In this document: positions 47,950 to 60,346 of the stretch, one piece after another
Layout of the letters: each line of letters opens with the position of its first letter
Numbering within the stretch: position 1 is the first letter of the stretch
Translations under genes and position numbers: made by a program
The notes under the pieces: model-generated
What the model saw: only the letters and a program-made list of their open reading frames with translations
Databases searched by the model: none
Told to the model about the DNA's origin: nothing
Assembly (NCBI GenBank): GCA_019722365.1
Contig: JADFUC010002431.1
Span: forward strand, 1,134,859-1,198,858
Source: Lithospermum erythrorhizon
Taxonomy: Eukaryota > Streptophyta > Magnoliopsida > Boraginales > Boraginaceae
Direction: 5' to 3'
DNA length: 64,000 nucleotides

Positions 47950-48660
47950 ATCACAATCTAAACCTCTTTGGGAAACTCTTTACGCATAAAAACAATTTAT
48001 CAAAAGATTGAGATCCAACTATCGCCTATTGCCTCTAAACGCACTTTGCCTACTTGAGACGCTGACTCTCGGGATTGACGTAGCCTTTAATCGATCTTTA
48101 ATTTCGAGGCCTTGGATTTGGGCCTATTTGTATCGACCTGTGCTTGATTGGCGCTGGACCGCTAATGATTCTGTGTTCTGACTCGAATTTTTGTTTAGAC
48201 GGTTATATGATCCTATGGTAGATTTGATCGCGCTTCAATCGGATGCTGGTGACGGATAGCAGTCCTGATCAACGTGGATCTTTAGACTTTGATAGAAGAC
48301 TCGAGTCTTTGACTCGTCTTGACTTGATAATACCCAAGCCGTGAAAAGTCAAGCAACGATAATTCGCATTGTCTGACTTGGATCTTTAGTCTTTTAGACT
48401 CGAATGCAGGACTTACACTTGATTTGATATGTGTTCGCTAGGTGCCTTAACAAATTGATCACGCATATCTAGACTAAGTCTGTGTTTAGCAACTTATTCC
48501 CGATCTTCGCTTATCTAGTTGGATATGTTTGTACTGCTGCACACGATATGCTTCATTGTCGTAAGAGGATGCCTTAGCAGCATTCGTGTTTCCCGACGTA
48601 TGCATGCGGTTATGCAGCCTTATATCCCGCCTATGATTTACTATGTGAGGAGTTATAGGT
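47950..48660. repeat. Left member of a long direct-repeat pair (candidate LTR)
   Basis: Ordered blocks match the segment 60690-61419 in the same orientation, 12.7 kb away: 'aaacctctttggga', 'aatttatca', 'gcctctaa', 'gggcctatttgt', 'gatctttagtcttttagact', 'ggtgcctta', 'gactaag', 'gatatgtttgta', 'gatgccttagca', 'tttcccga' and 'ccgcctatgatttac'. In the reading on the minus strand this is the 3' LTR of the element whose gag lies at 58-60.3 kb. Beyond 48660 this copy runs on to about 49250 with LTR-like DNA that the other copy lacks. Confidence 0.65.
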
Positions 48661-49380
48661 TAATCTTGTAGTTTATTTGATTTATAAGATCTCGAATGAC
48701 GATTCTCACGCTTTTTGGTCTGATCCTCAAATTATCAAGTGTTTTGTGCACTAATTCAACTTTTTGTACCTAGTTCTAGGCACCTATTTTGGTCTCAAGT
48801 TGAAGATTTTTGTGTTTTTCTACTCAATTCTTCAATTTAGGCACTGCTTAGCTTTATATAAAGTCAAGAGATTTGATGTTTTATCCTCGAATAAGCAACA
48901 ATCTTAGAGGTTTTCTATGAAGAATATCTTTCCGAAATGTTCTTACTAAATTCCCCATGAGCTTTTTGTTATTTTTTTTGTTGTATCAGATGAAATTTTA
49001 GTTATAATAGGGGGATATTTATAGACTTTCGGCTTTCTTCCGATTGGTTGATCCATAATCACCTCAATTTTGATCTTAACCATTGAAATTACTTTGCCTC
49101 CACTCCAAGCGCATGGCGCCTATTTTGATGAATCAGAAGGTTCCGAATTTTTTGCACAAAAGCAAGATTTCATATTACTCGACTCTTTGGAGTGTTCGCT
49201 TAAACCATAGCCGGACTCAGACTAAAATCCGCGTGCAGCAAAAAATTTAACCATAGTCAAAATTTACATTAACGTGAGTATTCATTACAAAGAAAATCTT
49301 TTGTCAAATTTTTGAAAATGTGCTAAAATTACATCATTACTAATACATCGATAATGATCTATGCGCTTATTTCAAAAGAA
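48661..49380. other. LTR-like continuation, no gene
   Basis: Contains 'gctttatataaagtcaag' at about 48850 and T-rich stretches. No open frame and no partner at the right-hand copy. It may be the rest of the left LTR or a piece of another element. Confidence 0.35.
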
Positions 49381-49389
49381 CAAGCAGCC

Positions 49390-50200
49390 ACAGTGACTTC
49401 TCGAATCTTAGGAGAAAGCATGGTATTGTTTTTTGGAGCAGAATTTAAAATATCACATAAATCTTTATTACTTTCCTTCAAAGTTTCCACCAATTCACGG
49501 AATGGACCCTTATAAGGAGAGTCGTCAGACTCGTCATCTCCTCGGAATGGAAAACCACACTTTAAAGATACTCTACAAGCATAAGGATGCTGTCACACGA
49601 GCTCTATACTCAATATTATTTTGGTCCTTATTCCTCATCAATGAATATGCAATATTTTGCTTCGGGTTCATAAGATCATGACAATTGTGCACGCAATCCC
49701 GATGAGAACTACCACTACCATTGACATGAGTACCAAACCTAACAGGGTTATTCCATTCTTTAAATCCAACACTCACAAAGGCTTCACCACCATAATCCGA
49801 CACATTTTTAAACAAATAACAAGGCAAACAATATGCTTTATCTTCGTGAACACTATACTCAAGCCAACCAACAATATATTTATCATACCAGTCTGGATTA
49901 AATCGACGACGAAACTTACCAAATTGAGTCCAAGGAAAATCAATGTTGCGAGGTTGATGTGGACCTTTTTTCAGATAAGATTTCCTTAGATCATCTTGAA
50001 TATCCGGACGAAACCTTTAAATTTGTTTCCCTTATCCCAGATCGCCTTGTAATGTATCAAAGCTCTACACTTATTTCTCTTTCATTAGCGGCGCGTGAAA
50101 CTTCAACTTGTGATACTCAACTTGTGAACTTGAGCTAGATTCGCCTTTCTTCTTAGCATACACTTCGAAAAGCCTTTTTCATCCTATTAATCAATCAATT
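49390..50200 (-). pseudogene. hAT transposase fragment (zinc finger MYM-type 1-like, TTF-type N-terminus)
   Basis: Minus-strand phrases in order: a Ser-rich start (KKGESSSSSQVEYHKLKF); 'RPDIQDDLRKSYLKKGPHQP' then 'RNIDFPWTQFGKFRRRFNP'; 'WYDKYIVGWLEYSVHEDKAY' then CLPCYLFKN; 'GGEAFVSVGFKEWNN'; 'SSHRDCVHNCHDLMNPKQNI'; 'EYRARVTASLCLVEYL'; and a worn 'FH.EEMTSLTT..R..FVNWWKL'. This is the N-terminal TTF-type zinc-finger region of the plant ZMYM1-like hAT transposases (family pattern: KGPCQP..FP...G....RF...W......WLEYS...D.a.C..CYLF). The DUF4371 and dimerisation parts are absent, and stops interrupt the frame. The loss abuts the LTR-like DNA to the left. Confidence 0.8.
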
Positions 50201-51060
50201 TATACAATTACATTAGATTAGAATTCATTAATCAACTACTAACTAAACAAGATATAGAATTACGTAAATAAAATAGAATTACAAGATAGAATTACAAAGA
50301 TACGTAATTGGCAAGATAAATGAATTACATGAGACTAGAAATAGAATTACATGAAACTAAAATTTATCAATTCAACAAAGAGATTACCTGTATTAAAGAT
50401 ATATAGTTACGTATTCTACAAAGATATACTGAACAATATACAGTATATATGTTTCACTACTAAATAAAATTACATGAGACTAGAAATAGAATTACATTAG
50501 ACTAGAATTTATCAATTAAACAAAATGAATCAACAAATAAATTATCAATTAATCAACTAAAAACTCAAACAATTTATCTATTAAACTATATTTAGCCAAA
50601 AAATTAAACATCTAATCATTAAACTAATTTTTAAATCATATTGAGAAATTTTTTAAACTAGGTTAGAATTTAAAAAATTAAAACAAAAATAAAACTAAAG
50701 ATATTTACTCAACGAGAAAGTCGGGGATTTGTCGGTTTCCATGACGGAGATGCACTGCCGACAACTTGACCAGAGAAGCGGGTGATATTTACCTAAACAT
50801 CGTTGCTTGTGTTTCTTATTTCTCTCTGCCCACACTCTCGATAATAAACATTGTGTCCTGGCTGTGTCAAGGCCATGGCCCAAATCAAAACCAAAGAAAT
50901 TTCAAATCAATTTCAAGGCTAACCACTTTTTCCCTCAATCACTTTTCCCAAATCACCCTTTTGTCCAAATCAATAAACGACGCTGCTTTGCTTCAAAATT
51001 AATTTTTTACTTAAATCAAAAATCGATTTTTTTTCAAAAAATTTTCAAAAAAATTTTTTG
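50201..51060. other. 5' flank of the hAT remnant
   Basis: AT-rich DNA with repeated 'aatagaattacatgagactag' phrases (about 50280-50510), followed by a leader-like C/T-rich part. No coding motif is recognised. Confidence 0.35.
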
Positions 51061-51076
51061 TGGTGCAATTGCACCA
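51061..51076. repeat. Perfect 16-bp palindrome near the hAT end
   Basis: 'tggtgcaattgcacca' equals its own reverse complement. It sits at the edge of the hAT remnant and resembles the near-palindrome at about 15455-15475. It is probably part of the element's terminal region. Confidence 0.6.
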
Positions 51077-53240
51077 CTCAGACTACTAGTCCCAGCTATG
51101 GTTTAAACCCGTCATTTAAAGTCTTTATTTTAAGCCCCGAAGCTTCCGGAACTTCCATTTCATGCCAAATAGCCGAAATTGATGTAATAAATTTGGGGAT
51201 TTTCGAGCCTTAGCTTCGATTGACATTTAATTCGGGGCTATTTTCTCGTGAACCCTCGTTTGAAATAAAATTTAGGGTTAATTAATGTATAAAACCCTAA
51301 TTTCGACTTTAATTTAATTTCAGGGGCTTAATTCCCGAAAACCCTTATTATTCCATACATGTCTGATTTTTATTGTGGCTCGGCCGAATCCCTAATTTTG
51401 ACGTACTGCGGTGATCAATTTTCTTTAATCAATTTCACCGATTAAAATAAATCGATTTTTTATTTAAAAATTAATAAATTTCGACTGCCTACAAATGCCC
51501 CTTGAACTCGGGCACATACTGTAAGTATCGGGTTCGAATCTTTACGCCTTTTAATGTCAATGTGAATTTAGTACACGATACATCGCCTGAATCTTCATTT
51601 AATGTCATGCAGTGATTAACTCAGACTTATCAAAAGTCTGGTATTAATTTCATTTTTGGGAGTTAATTCCATATCGTGGGAATTTAACTCTAGTTGACAT
51701 GAATTTAAGTCATGTCAAATCATTTAATGAAGCTAGTTCCAATCCCATGTGGATTTAGAAGCAACTTCACGCGTTTTCGAATTAACCTCCAAATCCTTTA
51801 GGGATAAGAAAAATTAATTCGGGATAGGTTTAACATGAATTTAAGTCATGTTAATTTTATGGATAATTAATTTTTGACCTCTTGTGGGTCTAAAATCATT
51901 TCAATATTTTTTGGAATTTTTCCGAATTTTCCAGAATTTTCGGGCATTTATTTGGATTTTTCCAAGATAACCAAACAAGATGCTGCATCCGGAAAGAAAC
52001 GAACCTTAGACCCAAGCAATTCCAGGTGCCGAACCATGTAGGTGGGATGAGCTTTCATTTTCCTTTTTATAGCAATTAGGTTACTTTATTGCTACTTATT
52101 ACCTGTTTTATTACCATAAGCATATTTCCTTTTAAGGTAATAAAGTGGATAATGAAATAACCCGAAAGTTTCCGGGACCTTGTGGAATTTCGGCCACCCC
52201 AATTTGGAAGGGTGATGGCCGAAAATTCCATATATTTTTATATGGAAACTCTATTTTTTGCCAACTTGCTACTTTACTTGGTGATCAAGTCGTCTTATTT
52301 TCATATTCTTCCACCACCTTTATCTAAATAAAGGCTAGTTTTTCAAAATTTGAGACAATTTCTTCCTTCTTCTTCCCCTAATTTTCGAACATCAAGGTGA
52401 GAGTAGGAATAAAATTTTTATCTTTTTAATAGCTTTATTTATTTATTTCAAGCTACTAACTCATGATTTTGGTTTGATTTCGAAGTATAAGTACTATTTG
52501 ATTCTTGATTTTGAAACTTCCTTCTTCAAGTAAGTTTTCCTATATTTGTCATTATTTGTTCACATAGATATAGCTTAATAATTCCATAAATTCCTTTAAT
52601 ATCATGCTAATTACTTGGAAAATAATCATGAAATCAAACATCTATAATTTGAATTTGTTGCTGAAATTTTCAAGATAATGCAGTTTTTTCACTTCACGGT
52701 AATTTTTTTTCCGCTTGCCATTTATCGTATTGTTATGAAATTCATATGAATGATTCCCCTATGAATGTAGAGTATCCCTCAAGTGTTTCCTTAATTTTGA
52801 AAATTGTGAGGGTACGCTTCTAATCAAGCTTTTCACAGCTTGTCTCATTTTAAGTAACTCGCATTAAAAGTGACATGATGCTTCACTTTATCCATTTGAA
52901 CAGATCCACGTATCAAATTGAAGGTATCGGGCAGGCCTATCTTTTGGCATTGGTTTCTTCACGTGGTCTACCCAGCAGTTTGCATTCATTCGCAATCTAC
53001 AAATGATTTCTAAATTTCCGACATAGAACTTGAAAATTCATATCTAGTTGTTCGCTTATTGAATTTTGTAATCCAAGCTGCCATTCAAGGTCTTTGAATT
53101 TTCTATCATGCAGTATAGATCTAAAAATTTTGTGTTTTAGCCTGCTAGCCAAACTTTTCGAGACAAGGTTATTTTTCTTATTTTTTTCTTTTTGTCCTTG
53201 ATTCTTTGCTTTTTCCATAATGTTTGAGTTTGGGGAACGT
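51077..53240. other. LTR/UTR-like non-coding segment
   Basis: Reads like an LTR or leader in plus orientation. It contains 'aaaccctaa' and 'ttagggttaatt' phrases, a duplicated 'catgaatttaagtcatgt' (51697 and 51834), and a TATA-like 'tatatttttatatgg' at about 52230. 'aaggtgagagtagg', which looks like a splice donor, lies at about 52396. A basic minus-strand open frame at 53218-52997 (MEKAKNQGQKEKNKKN) has no family signature. Identity unknown. Confidence 0.35.
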
Positions 53241-55079
53241 GGTTCACTCTTGATGTCTCCAATTTATGGAGTATCATACAAGACGCACGTATATATCGAA
53301 TACCTCTGCCCTTAAATCGTTTAGCGGCTTTGTTTTATTTCAAGGCTAAAGTTCCATCGTTACTTACCCCAAGATTCATGTTCATCTCAATCCCATTCTC
53401 CCTTTTTCTTTGCTTACTATGGTCTTGAAGTTAGCTCATGGGAGTAAGGTTCAACACTCATTCCTTGTTGTTCTATTTCTCATGAAAGCCACGTGCTTCA
53501 TGTGATGAAGTTATTTTCCTCAGAATCATGAAATGTTAAGTAACAACTTGTGTGAGTAGGACTTCAACATTCACTTACTATGATTGTTCTGTGTCGCCCA
53601 TTTAGGCACATCTCGGGCCGACACACGTTGCCTCTTGCGCGCGCCTCGCGCATCGGGCGCGTTCGATCCCCTCGGCAAGATTGGCATCATTACGTAATCC
53701 GTGGTCGTGTTTCTGGTTACGGGTGACCCGCTAGTGTCGGGCGCTGTACGGGTGGCTACGACCCATCCGAGGCAATACCTCGATAACCTCCCCACATTGG
53801 TGATGGACTAGCCACGCGGCTTCCTTCGCTGAAAAGTATCAACGTATATTTATCGTTTCGTGTCAGCTTTAATGCATGTATTTCATTTCACCGATGCGCT
53901 TATTGTTGCAGGGATCTCATGACCCACTTCTTCCGCGGATCAGGTCTTCTATGGAAGTATTCATAGCCCGGTTGCTAATGGATTTGTCCTCAACTTTCTA
54001 GTCCTAGACAACTTAGTTTTAGATCATAGTATCTCTCGTCATGTAGACGCAGCTTCTCATGGATCGCATACTGAGGATCAAGATCTATACTACGTTGGAC
54101 TTAGCGTAATGTCCAGACTTCTAAGTAAAGTATACCACGTGGCCGGGAAACGCCTCAGAGGCCTCGGTCCCGAGGATTTCTCCCACGTTTTTACTCACTT
54201 ACACCGAAAGTATATGCGCGTATTCTTTTAACTTCCTAATTCATTTATCCTTTAGTATATTTTATTGCTTTATGCTTCATCTTCTCGTTGTAAGAGTTTG
54301 CTCTACAAAACATGGATATGGGTGATTTCAGGTGGGTAAAGATGTCGCACACCGCTTTTGCACTTACTACCTTCCTCGCTACGAACTCGCATTTATTCAT
54401 GGCCGAGTTCGATGTTTCTATTTGGTAACAGATGTATCCATCGTCCATGCCAACCGGTTCTAGATCACAGCCTTCCCGCCTATTGACTTTTAGATCTTCC
54501 GAGGTCACGACACATATGGGATCGTGATGTGAACTAGTTTGTCATTGGCGAGATACCTTTTCTCCATCTAAGATATCCCATTTTTGAGATATACTTTCAT
54601 AAAGGCTCAAGTCCTCGAAAATTTGTTGTATTAATTTGGTTATTATAATCGTCCGCATTGGGAGGACTGCTGAGACTACTTTACAACTTTTATTCTTCCA
54701 TGCTCATTTTCTTTCTTAGGCAAATCATGTCTCTCTAACTCGACCTTAGTCCCGAGATCCATGCTCTTTGCATCTTGTCCAGAGTCACAATCTAGGAGCC
54801 TTAGCAAGATAATCCTATCTTGAGGTTGGAACTTCACCATAGGGATTTAGCAAAGATAATCCTCGAGGGTCATTTGTCGATGTAGACTTTGAAGTACCAA
54901 ATATTGACTGTTTCAATCTGATCTCCAAATGTAGTGCGCTGGATGCCCTGTCAGGATAGGATTGGATATTTTTACTCAAGGGCTTTAGTAGCTTTATTTT
55001 GAGATGGTTTGAGCATAGCGAGGCTCATCCCCCGAGCTCCCCGCTTGATAGCTGTATTGCCTCCCCCAGGGTTTCTCGA
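53241..55079. other. Unassigned region with a CpG-rich island
   Basis: 53590-53830 is strikingly G+C- and CpG-rich for this window. A 74-codon minus-strand frame (53795-53571) crosses it without a recognised motif. Around 54060-54220 the plus strand reads 'YYVGLSVMSRLLSKVYHVAG' with no known match. The segment lies inside the span of the gypsy element, but I see no reverse transcriptase or integrase signature in it. Confidence 0.35.
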
Positions 55080-55745
55080 AGCTCATGGTATCAAGGGATA
55101 CGCCCGACCGCTTAGAGGCTTGTCCGATGAAATATATTCCTTGACCAAATTTTTAGCGCCTTTATTAGTCGATATCCATGTCCGACTTCCTTAGATGCTT
55201 ATTGACAGCATGAGATATATTCCCCATCGGTCTTAGTAGCTTATTAGTCAAGATGACCTTGTTTGGCTTTCTTAGCGGCTTATCGACGTAATATGATATA
55301 TTTCTCGATCGCCTTCAAAGCTTACTAGTCATGATAACCATGCATTCTCTCGACTAACTGTAGTGCCTTATTAGTCAGGATGGCACTGTCCGGCTTTAGA
55401 GGCTTATTGGACAGATGAGATATGTTCCCGACATTTTCGAAGCTTAGTAGTCGATGACCATGTTTTTTTACTAGCCTTAGAAGCTTATTAATCAGATAGC
55501 ACTGTCCGGTTTTCAGGCTTATTAGACAGACGGGATATGTTCCCGATCAAGCTTTCAAAGTTTAGTAGCTCTGATGACCATGTTTTTCCGATTAGCCTTA
55601 GAAGCTTATTAATCGCAGATTTATTAATCGTCCAAGCAGGCTTATCGACGTGATGAGATATGTTCTGATCGCTTCTTAAAGCTTATTAGTCGGGATGACT
55701 ATGTATTTCCATCTAGCATCACCAAATTATTAGTCAGCCGATTGC
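55080..55745. repeat. Higher-order tandem repeat, period about 117-120 bp
   Basis: Phrases of the type 'aagcttattagtc.g.atgacc' recur at about 55230, 55320, 55440, 55560 and 55680. A sister phrase 'ccttattaatcagatagcac' recurs at about 55366, 55483 and 55600. Between them 'gatgagatatgttcccgatc' and 'atgtttttccgattagcctt' alternate. The two half-units (about 45 and 75 bp) together give a period of about 117-120 bp. The array lies downstream of the gag-type region in element orientation. Confidence 0.8.
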
Positions 55746-56690
55746 TTGTATGAATATTCATGTGTTGAATATTCGTAGACCCCAAGAATTGTGGTGTTTC
55801 AAAGCGGGAAGCATCCTCAAATTTCAGAAGAGGATGTATTTTCTCAAACCTCGACTGTTCCATGTGGTAATAACTTGATGTACTCCATGTTTCAAATATC
55901 CTCCTGACTACTGGGACCATAGTCCTCTGAGTCTAGAAAGAATATTCTAGATAGAAAGTGAATTTGGCTTCCTCTTTGTGGTATCATTGTCATGCACGAG
56001 TCCCTTTTTCTAAAAAATTTTCCGACTATTTGGGACTTCATCCCTTGACCAGAGAACCACGACGAGGGAGAGGATAGAGAGTCTGGTCGCTTCCATCCTC
56101 TCAGCTACTGGAGGCTTGAGACCTATTCACTCTCGGCTCAAGACGTGTAATGCACACATGCAGAGTATCTTTGATTTTGTGATAGTTCCCGTGATGGGGG
56201 AAAGTTATTAGCAGTGTGTGCTTCAACTAGGTAGGTGTTTTATACTCTCACCAAGGAGCTTGGAACAAAATAGGATTTGTTTATGGTTATGACTGCACTT
56301 TGGGATTTCAAGTTGCCTACGCACTAAAGCGGATCAAATTAAACGAAGTTCATGGGGCTTGATCATTTAGCCTCAGACGGGCAGAGGGTAGTTCGGGCAG
56401 CTTTTATACTGCTTAGAGTTCTATAGACAATCTAACCTCGCATACGAGAGTGGTCGGGATGCTTATTCTCTTGTTCAGAGTCTATAGGTGTTTAACTCGC
56501 ACTTTGCAGGTTGGATAGTTTATACCATATTCAGCCTAGGCAATTTATCCTCATGCTTGTGAGGTGCGGCGCTTATCCTCAAGCTCGTAGGGAGTTTCTT
56601 AGAAACATCGAGACTTTGGGCTTTGATCGATGTGCTGCCTTTACCTTGTTTTGATAGTCATGTCGAAGCTTGAAGCCTCAATCCATCAAT
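55746..56690 (-). other. Internal region of the gypsy element without recognisable domains
   Basis: Minus-strand reading is interrupted by many stops. A 73-codon frame at 55920-55699 (VRRIFETWSTSSYYHMEQ) has no family motif. No RT-type catalytic box and no integrase zinc finger was found. Confidence 0.3.
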
Positions 56691-56699
56691 CACTTTCAT

Positions 56700-59600
56700 G
56701 AAGCATTAAGGTTGCTGACTTACATATTTGGGCATTGTCCTTCGGGGAGGACATTCATTCCACAATGTCTGCTCGTGGACGTATTTGTATATTGGGTTGT
56801 CTTGGTGCCTTTTGAGGAACTCGTCCAGGATGTCACTCGGTCGGTCCCAGATCGAGTATTCCCAAATGGTCTGCCTATAGACATAAATACAGTATGCCTA
56901 CCTCTTCTAGTTATTCTAGTGGGAACAACAATGCATAAGACTTGTATCCCCGGGTTCATATATCAAGCATCCCGTCTTGTTGTCCTTCCTTACTGATAAG
57001 CATGGAAAGGTGGACATAAATTTGGCCTTTCTCACTCTTCCTGTGGACGGACCTTTTACTTGCTTGGTTGAAGCAAAAGATAGTTTATCCGGGTATGCCT
57101 CTTCTTGTTCTTGAAATCCCAACCCTTCGGTCATAGTAGGGTGTTGGTGATTTTCATACCCAGGCGCCATTCTACGAGGCGGACAGTCATTCCACAGTGT
57201 TTGCTCGTGGATGTACTTATATACTAGGTCGCTAAGGCTGCTTGGTGAACTTGTCCAAGATGCCATTTGGTTGGTCACTTCCTGAGTATTCCCATATGGT
57301 CTGCTCATAGACGTAACGTTGGATTTCTAGTTCCTCTACCTCCTCTAGGGAGTACCCGTGTCCAGGGTGTGCGTCTTTGAATTCACGCACTACATTCCCC
57401 GTCTCTAGGTCCTTTCTCACTGATATGCATGGGAGGTTAGTCATAAACCTTTCCTTCATTACTTCCCAAGGATGAGGACCTTGCTTGGCTATGAAGGCGA
57501 CCCTGTCCAGTATGCCCTCGTCTTCTTCTTCTTCTTCTATGTTGAAGCATGAGGCTGAGCTTTCTTCCTCTTCTTCATGTCTTTTAGGAGTCGGCTTTTC
57601 GAGTCTGTCAAAGATAGATTTCATTCTGGGGTCGACTTTGTTCTCAACTTGCTCCCAAATTGCCGAAGATGCATCTCCTCCGACCGTATAAGGGCTTTTG
57701 TTCTTGCCCCCGCCTCAAAAGACTAACTTTCGTTTATTTGCTTTCTCTGCCCTTCAAGAGGATTCTTCTACCACCGAGCATGCTGTAGTTGTTTGCCCAC
57801 TGACAAGACCCACGTAGGAACTTAGAACATATCCGAGTCCAAATGGTGGACTTCTTGACGGTATGCCTTTTTGCCGCACATTTTATGCTTTCATTTAGAC
57901 CGTGTATTTTGTCCCCGGTAACTTCTGGTGGCAATTCTCTCACGGTTTTGCCCTCTTTAGGGTCGTACCCGGCCTTGACTAAGAGGTCATACGCCTTTGG
58001 TCCCATGGTTAAACGCCGACTTTTAATCCATTGGCCGCGGCACAAAAACCTTTAAAGATGTCGGCTTACCTTTTCAAATGGGGTCATATAGTGAGCCCTT
58101 CTAACGCTGTGAGTTCATCGGCCCTTTCGGTAGCGATCAGTGGACTCGACTGGGCATTTTTAAGGCTTCTTGCATTTGAGGCTCGCTTATTTTCTTTTTT
58201 CTCGATAGTACTTACCTCTCTCAAGAAAGTCATGATTCTTCTCGACTCAAGGATTTTCATCGACTTAATCGCTCTTTCAGAAGCTACCTCTTTGCAAGAT
58301 TTCCGCATATCAATGTAAGGTCGAGGAACTCCATTACCGCTTATGGATCCGTGATCTCCAATAGCACATTGTACGTGACTGGCATCGATCACACGGAACC
58401 AACCATAAGGTAATCTCCGCCAAATTTCTATTATCGTCATAGGCTACTTTCCTAAGGCTCTTGGGCCGCTTTGATTGAACCTCAGATCAATATATGAGAC
58501 CGTTGTAACTCACAAATGAGATTCCTAAGAGTTTTAGTGTTTGGAGTTTAGGATGTTTGGCGATTAACCTTACATCTACCAACATCCTCACGATCCTTCT
58601 TTCACATATGTATCCGGTATTACATTTGAGAACATCGAACACCTAGTGGTTAAGGAGGCCTTCAAAGGACTTAGAAGTCCTGGTTTGATTCTCATTGTGG
58701 GGCGGTGGGTGGATTTTTTAAAAAATATTAAAAAACGATCCGCACACATAAAAGAGGTCGGTCAGCGATAATCATCTTCGGGGTGTTTTCATCTCGCTAA
58801 GGTGATAAATAAGATATGGACATTACTCAGGCGGCTTTAGCGCCTCCTTGGTCCTCTCGTTGCTATGGCCGAGTCTTCTTTCATCTCGCATTGGCCACGA
58901 TATGACTCGGGTCGGAGTCACTTCGAGTAATCCGCCTCAAGCTTCCGTGTTCTAGCTTACCTAAGTCATTCGTACCTGACCTCGTGAGGTCGGATGACTA
59001 TGCAGAGTGGTGTAATTAGCCGAGACGTTGTCTTCCTCCAAAGAAGATTACCCCCCGTCAGCTAAGTCCATCACCTTCTTCTTTAAATATGAGGCACTTT
59101 TCTCTTGACGACCCAATACTTTCAAGTGGTACTTGGTAAAGAATTTTTCAGGCTTCTATTTTCTTCCTCGGGTGATGAGAGTTCTCGGCGGCTCTAATGA
59201 AGCCGCTTTAGCGATTCTTTGAACATCCTCAAATGTCAAAGCATAAGAATGGATATTCTTTGGGCCTGCATTTTTAGTGACAACCATTTCTTTTCACCCG
59301 AGATCAAAGCATCCTCTATTCTTTTAGCTTTCAAGGAAAATCTCTTGGTTGACTTCTCAAGTCATCGTGACGCGATTCCTTCTTCCTCGCTTTGGGGGTT
59401 GGTTTTTGGTCTTGAGCCTCAGATTTGGCTTGGGAAGGTGTCGTTATCAGCACCACCCCTTTCTCCTTTATTTGCAGCTATGTCGCCCATATCAATGCAG
59501 CCTCTCCTGCTGATACCGCTTCGAATGCTCTGGTAGTGATAATTCCTCGCAGTAACGTATCAAGGTCCCATTGCATCCCCTGTATGCACATGCTGATAGC

Positions 59601-60346
59601 TGATGTTTCCGACAACTTATCTTGCATTTACAATGCATTTCTCCATCGGTTTATGAAGTTCCGGCTAACGCTCATTTTTACGCTGTAGTCAAGTTAGCTC
59701 TATCATGCTAACCGCTTGTCGGGTGTCAAATAAGGAGCAAGGAACCGTGATTCACCGTGTCCAAATTAGCCGGTTCCAGTCAGTATACCACTCAAACAAG
59801 CGCTTCCCTTTGAGGATCGGACGAACCGCTTGACTATGTGATCCCCATTCGCATTCGCTATAATGCCCCAAAAGCCGAAGCTACGTGTTGCTTTAGGTTT
59901 CCAACTCCATCAAACTGCTGAATTTTGGGTGTTGATAGTCGTGAGGCATTTTTAGTCGGTCTATGGAGGCGTAGGCTTGATATGAGTACAGAGAGTGACT
60001 CGCCATGATTATCTTTTTATTTCCCCCAAAGATGAACTCCCTAAGTCAGGTTGCAGGATTGTTTCATCAACTCGGTATTAAATCGGTGCACTTCAGAGCT
60101 CGTGGTTGGTCGCCTTTATATGTCGAGTCTTGATGTGGAGATGTTTGAAGTGTCTCTGTGTGCTTTGGAGGAGTAGAGCACCCTGGGCCTTCCTCAAGGC
60201 CTTCAAGCTGCTCGATGCCAAGGACGATCACTTTCCCAACCTATGGACAAATGAGTCGTCTTGGCGTTGTACTTGTTGGCCAAGTCCTCGATCACTCTTA
60301 TGAGAGCAGCTACTTGTTCTTCCAGGGTTGTTACTCCCGTCATCAT
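56700..60346 (-). pseudogene. Ty3/gypsy gag and adjoining polyprotein remnant (Tat/Athila/Ogre-like)
   Basis: Minus strand, probably starting at 60346 (MMTGVTTLEEQVAALIRVIE). Ordered pieces of a gypsy Gag follow. 'LHRPTKNASRLSTPKIQQFD' is followed by GVGN near 59950. 'RSSKGSALEWYTDWNRLIW' lies near 59780. 'FDTRQALSMIELT' lies near 59720, with a CIDMGDIAANKGER block near 59470. Further on lie 'VIDASHVQCAIGDHG' followed by ISGNGVPRPYID (58400-58290) and 'GPKAYDLLVKAGYDPKEGK' (about 57990). 'KSIFDRLEKPTPKRHEEEEE' (57620) resembles the repeated 'SVFDRL' segment between gag and RT in this clade. Two related cassettes follow (see the repeat entry). Gag coats element RNA into particles. Stops and frameshifts are frequent. 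RT, RNase H and integrase were not found downstream. Confidence 0.72.
56755..57530 (-). repeat. Duplicated coding cassette inside the gypsy polyprotein region
   Basis: Two cassettes about 435 bp apart share 'cattccacaatgt[c/t]tgctcgtgg', 'gtattcccaaatggtctgc' and, at protein level, '(M)..(L/F)PC(I/L)SVRKD..TG' followed by an H-rich/acid stretch and 'EQT(I/L)W'. Examples are FMTNLPCISVRKDLETG and FMSTFPCLSVRKDNKTG. The cassettes are clearly diverged, so the duplication is old. Confidence 0.75.

Noticed and set aside
51520..51560. 'gggttcgaatct' as part of a tRNA gene
   Set aside because: The arms around it do not pair into a tRNA. It lies in LTR/UTR-like retroelement DNA.
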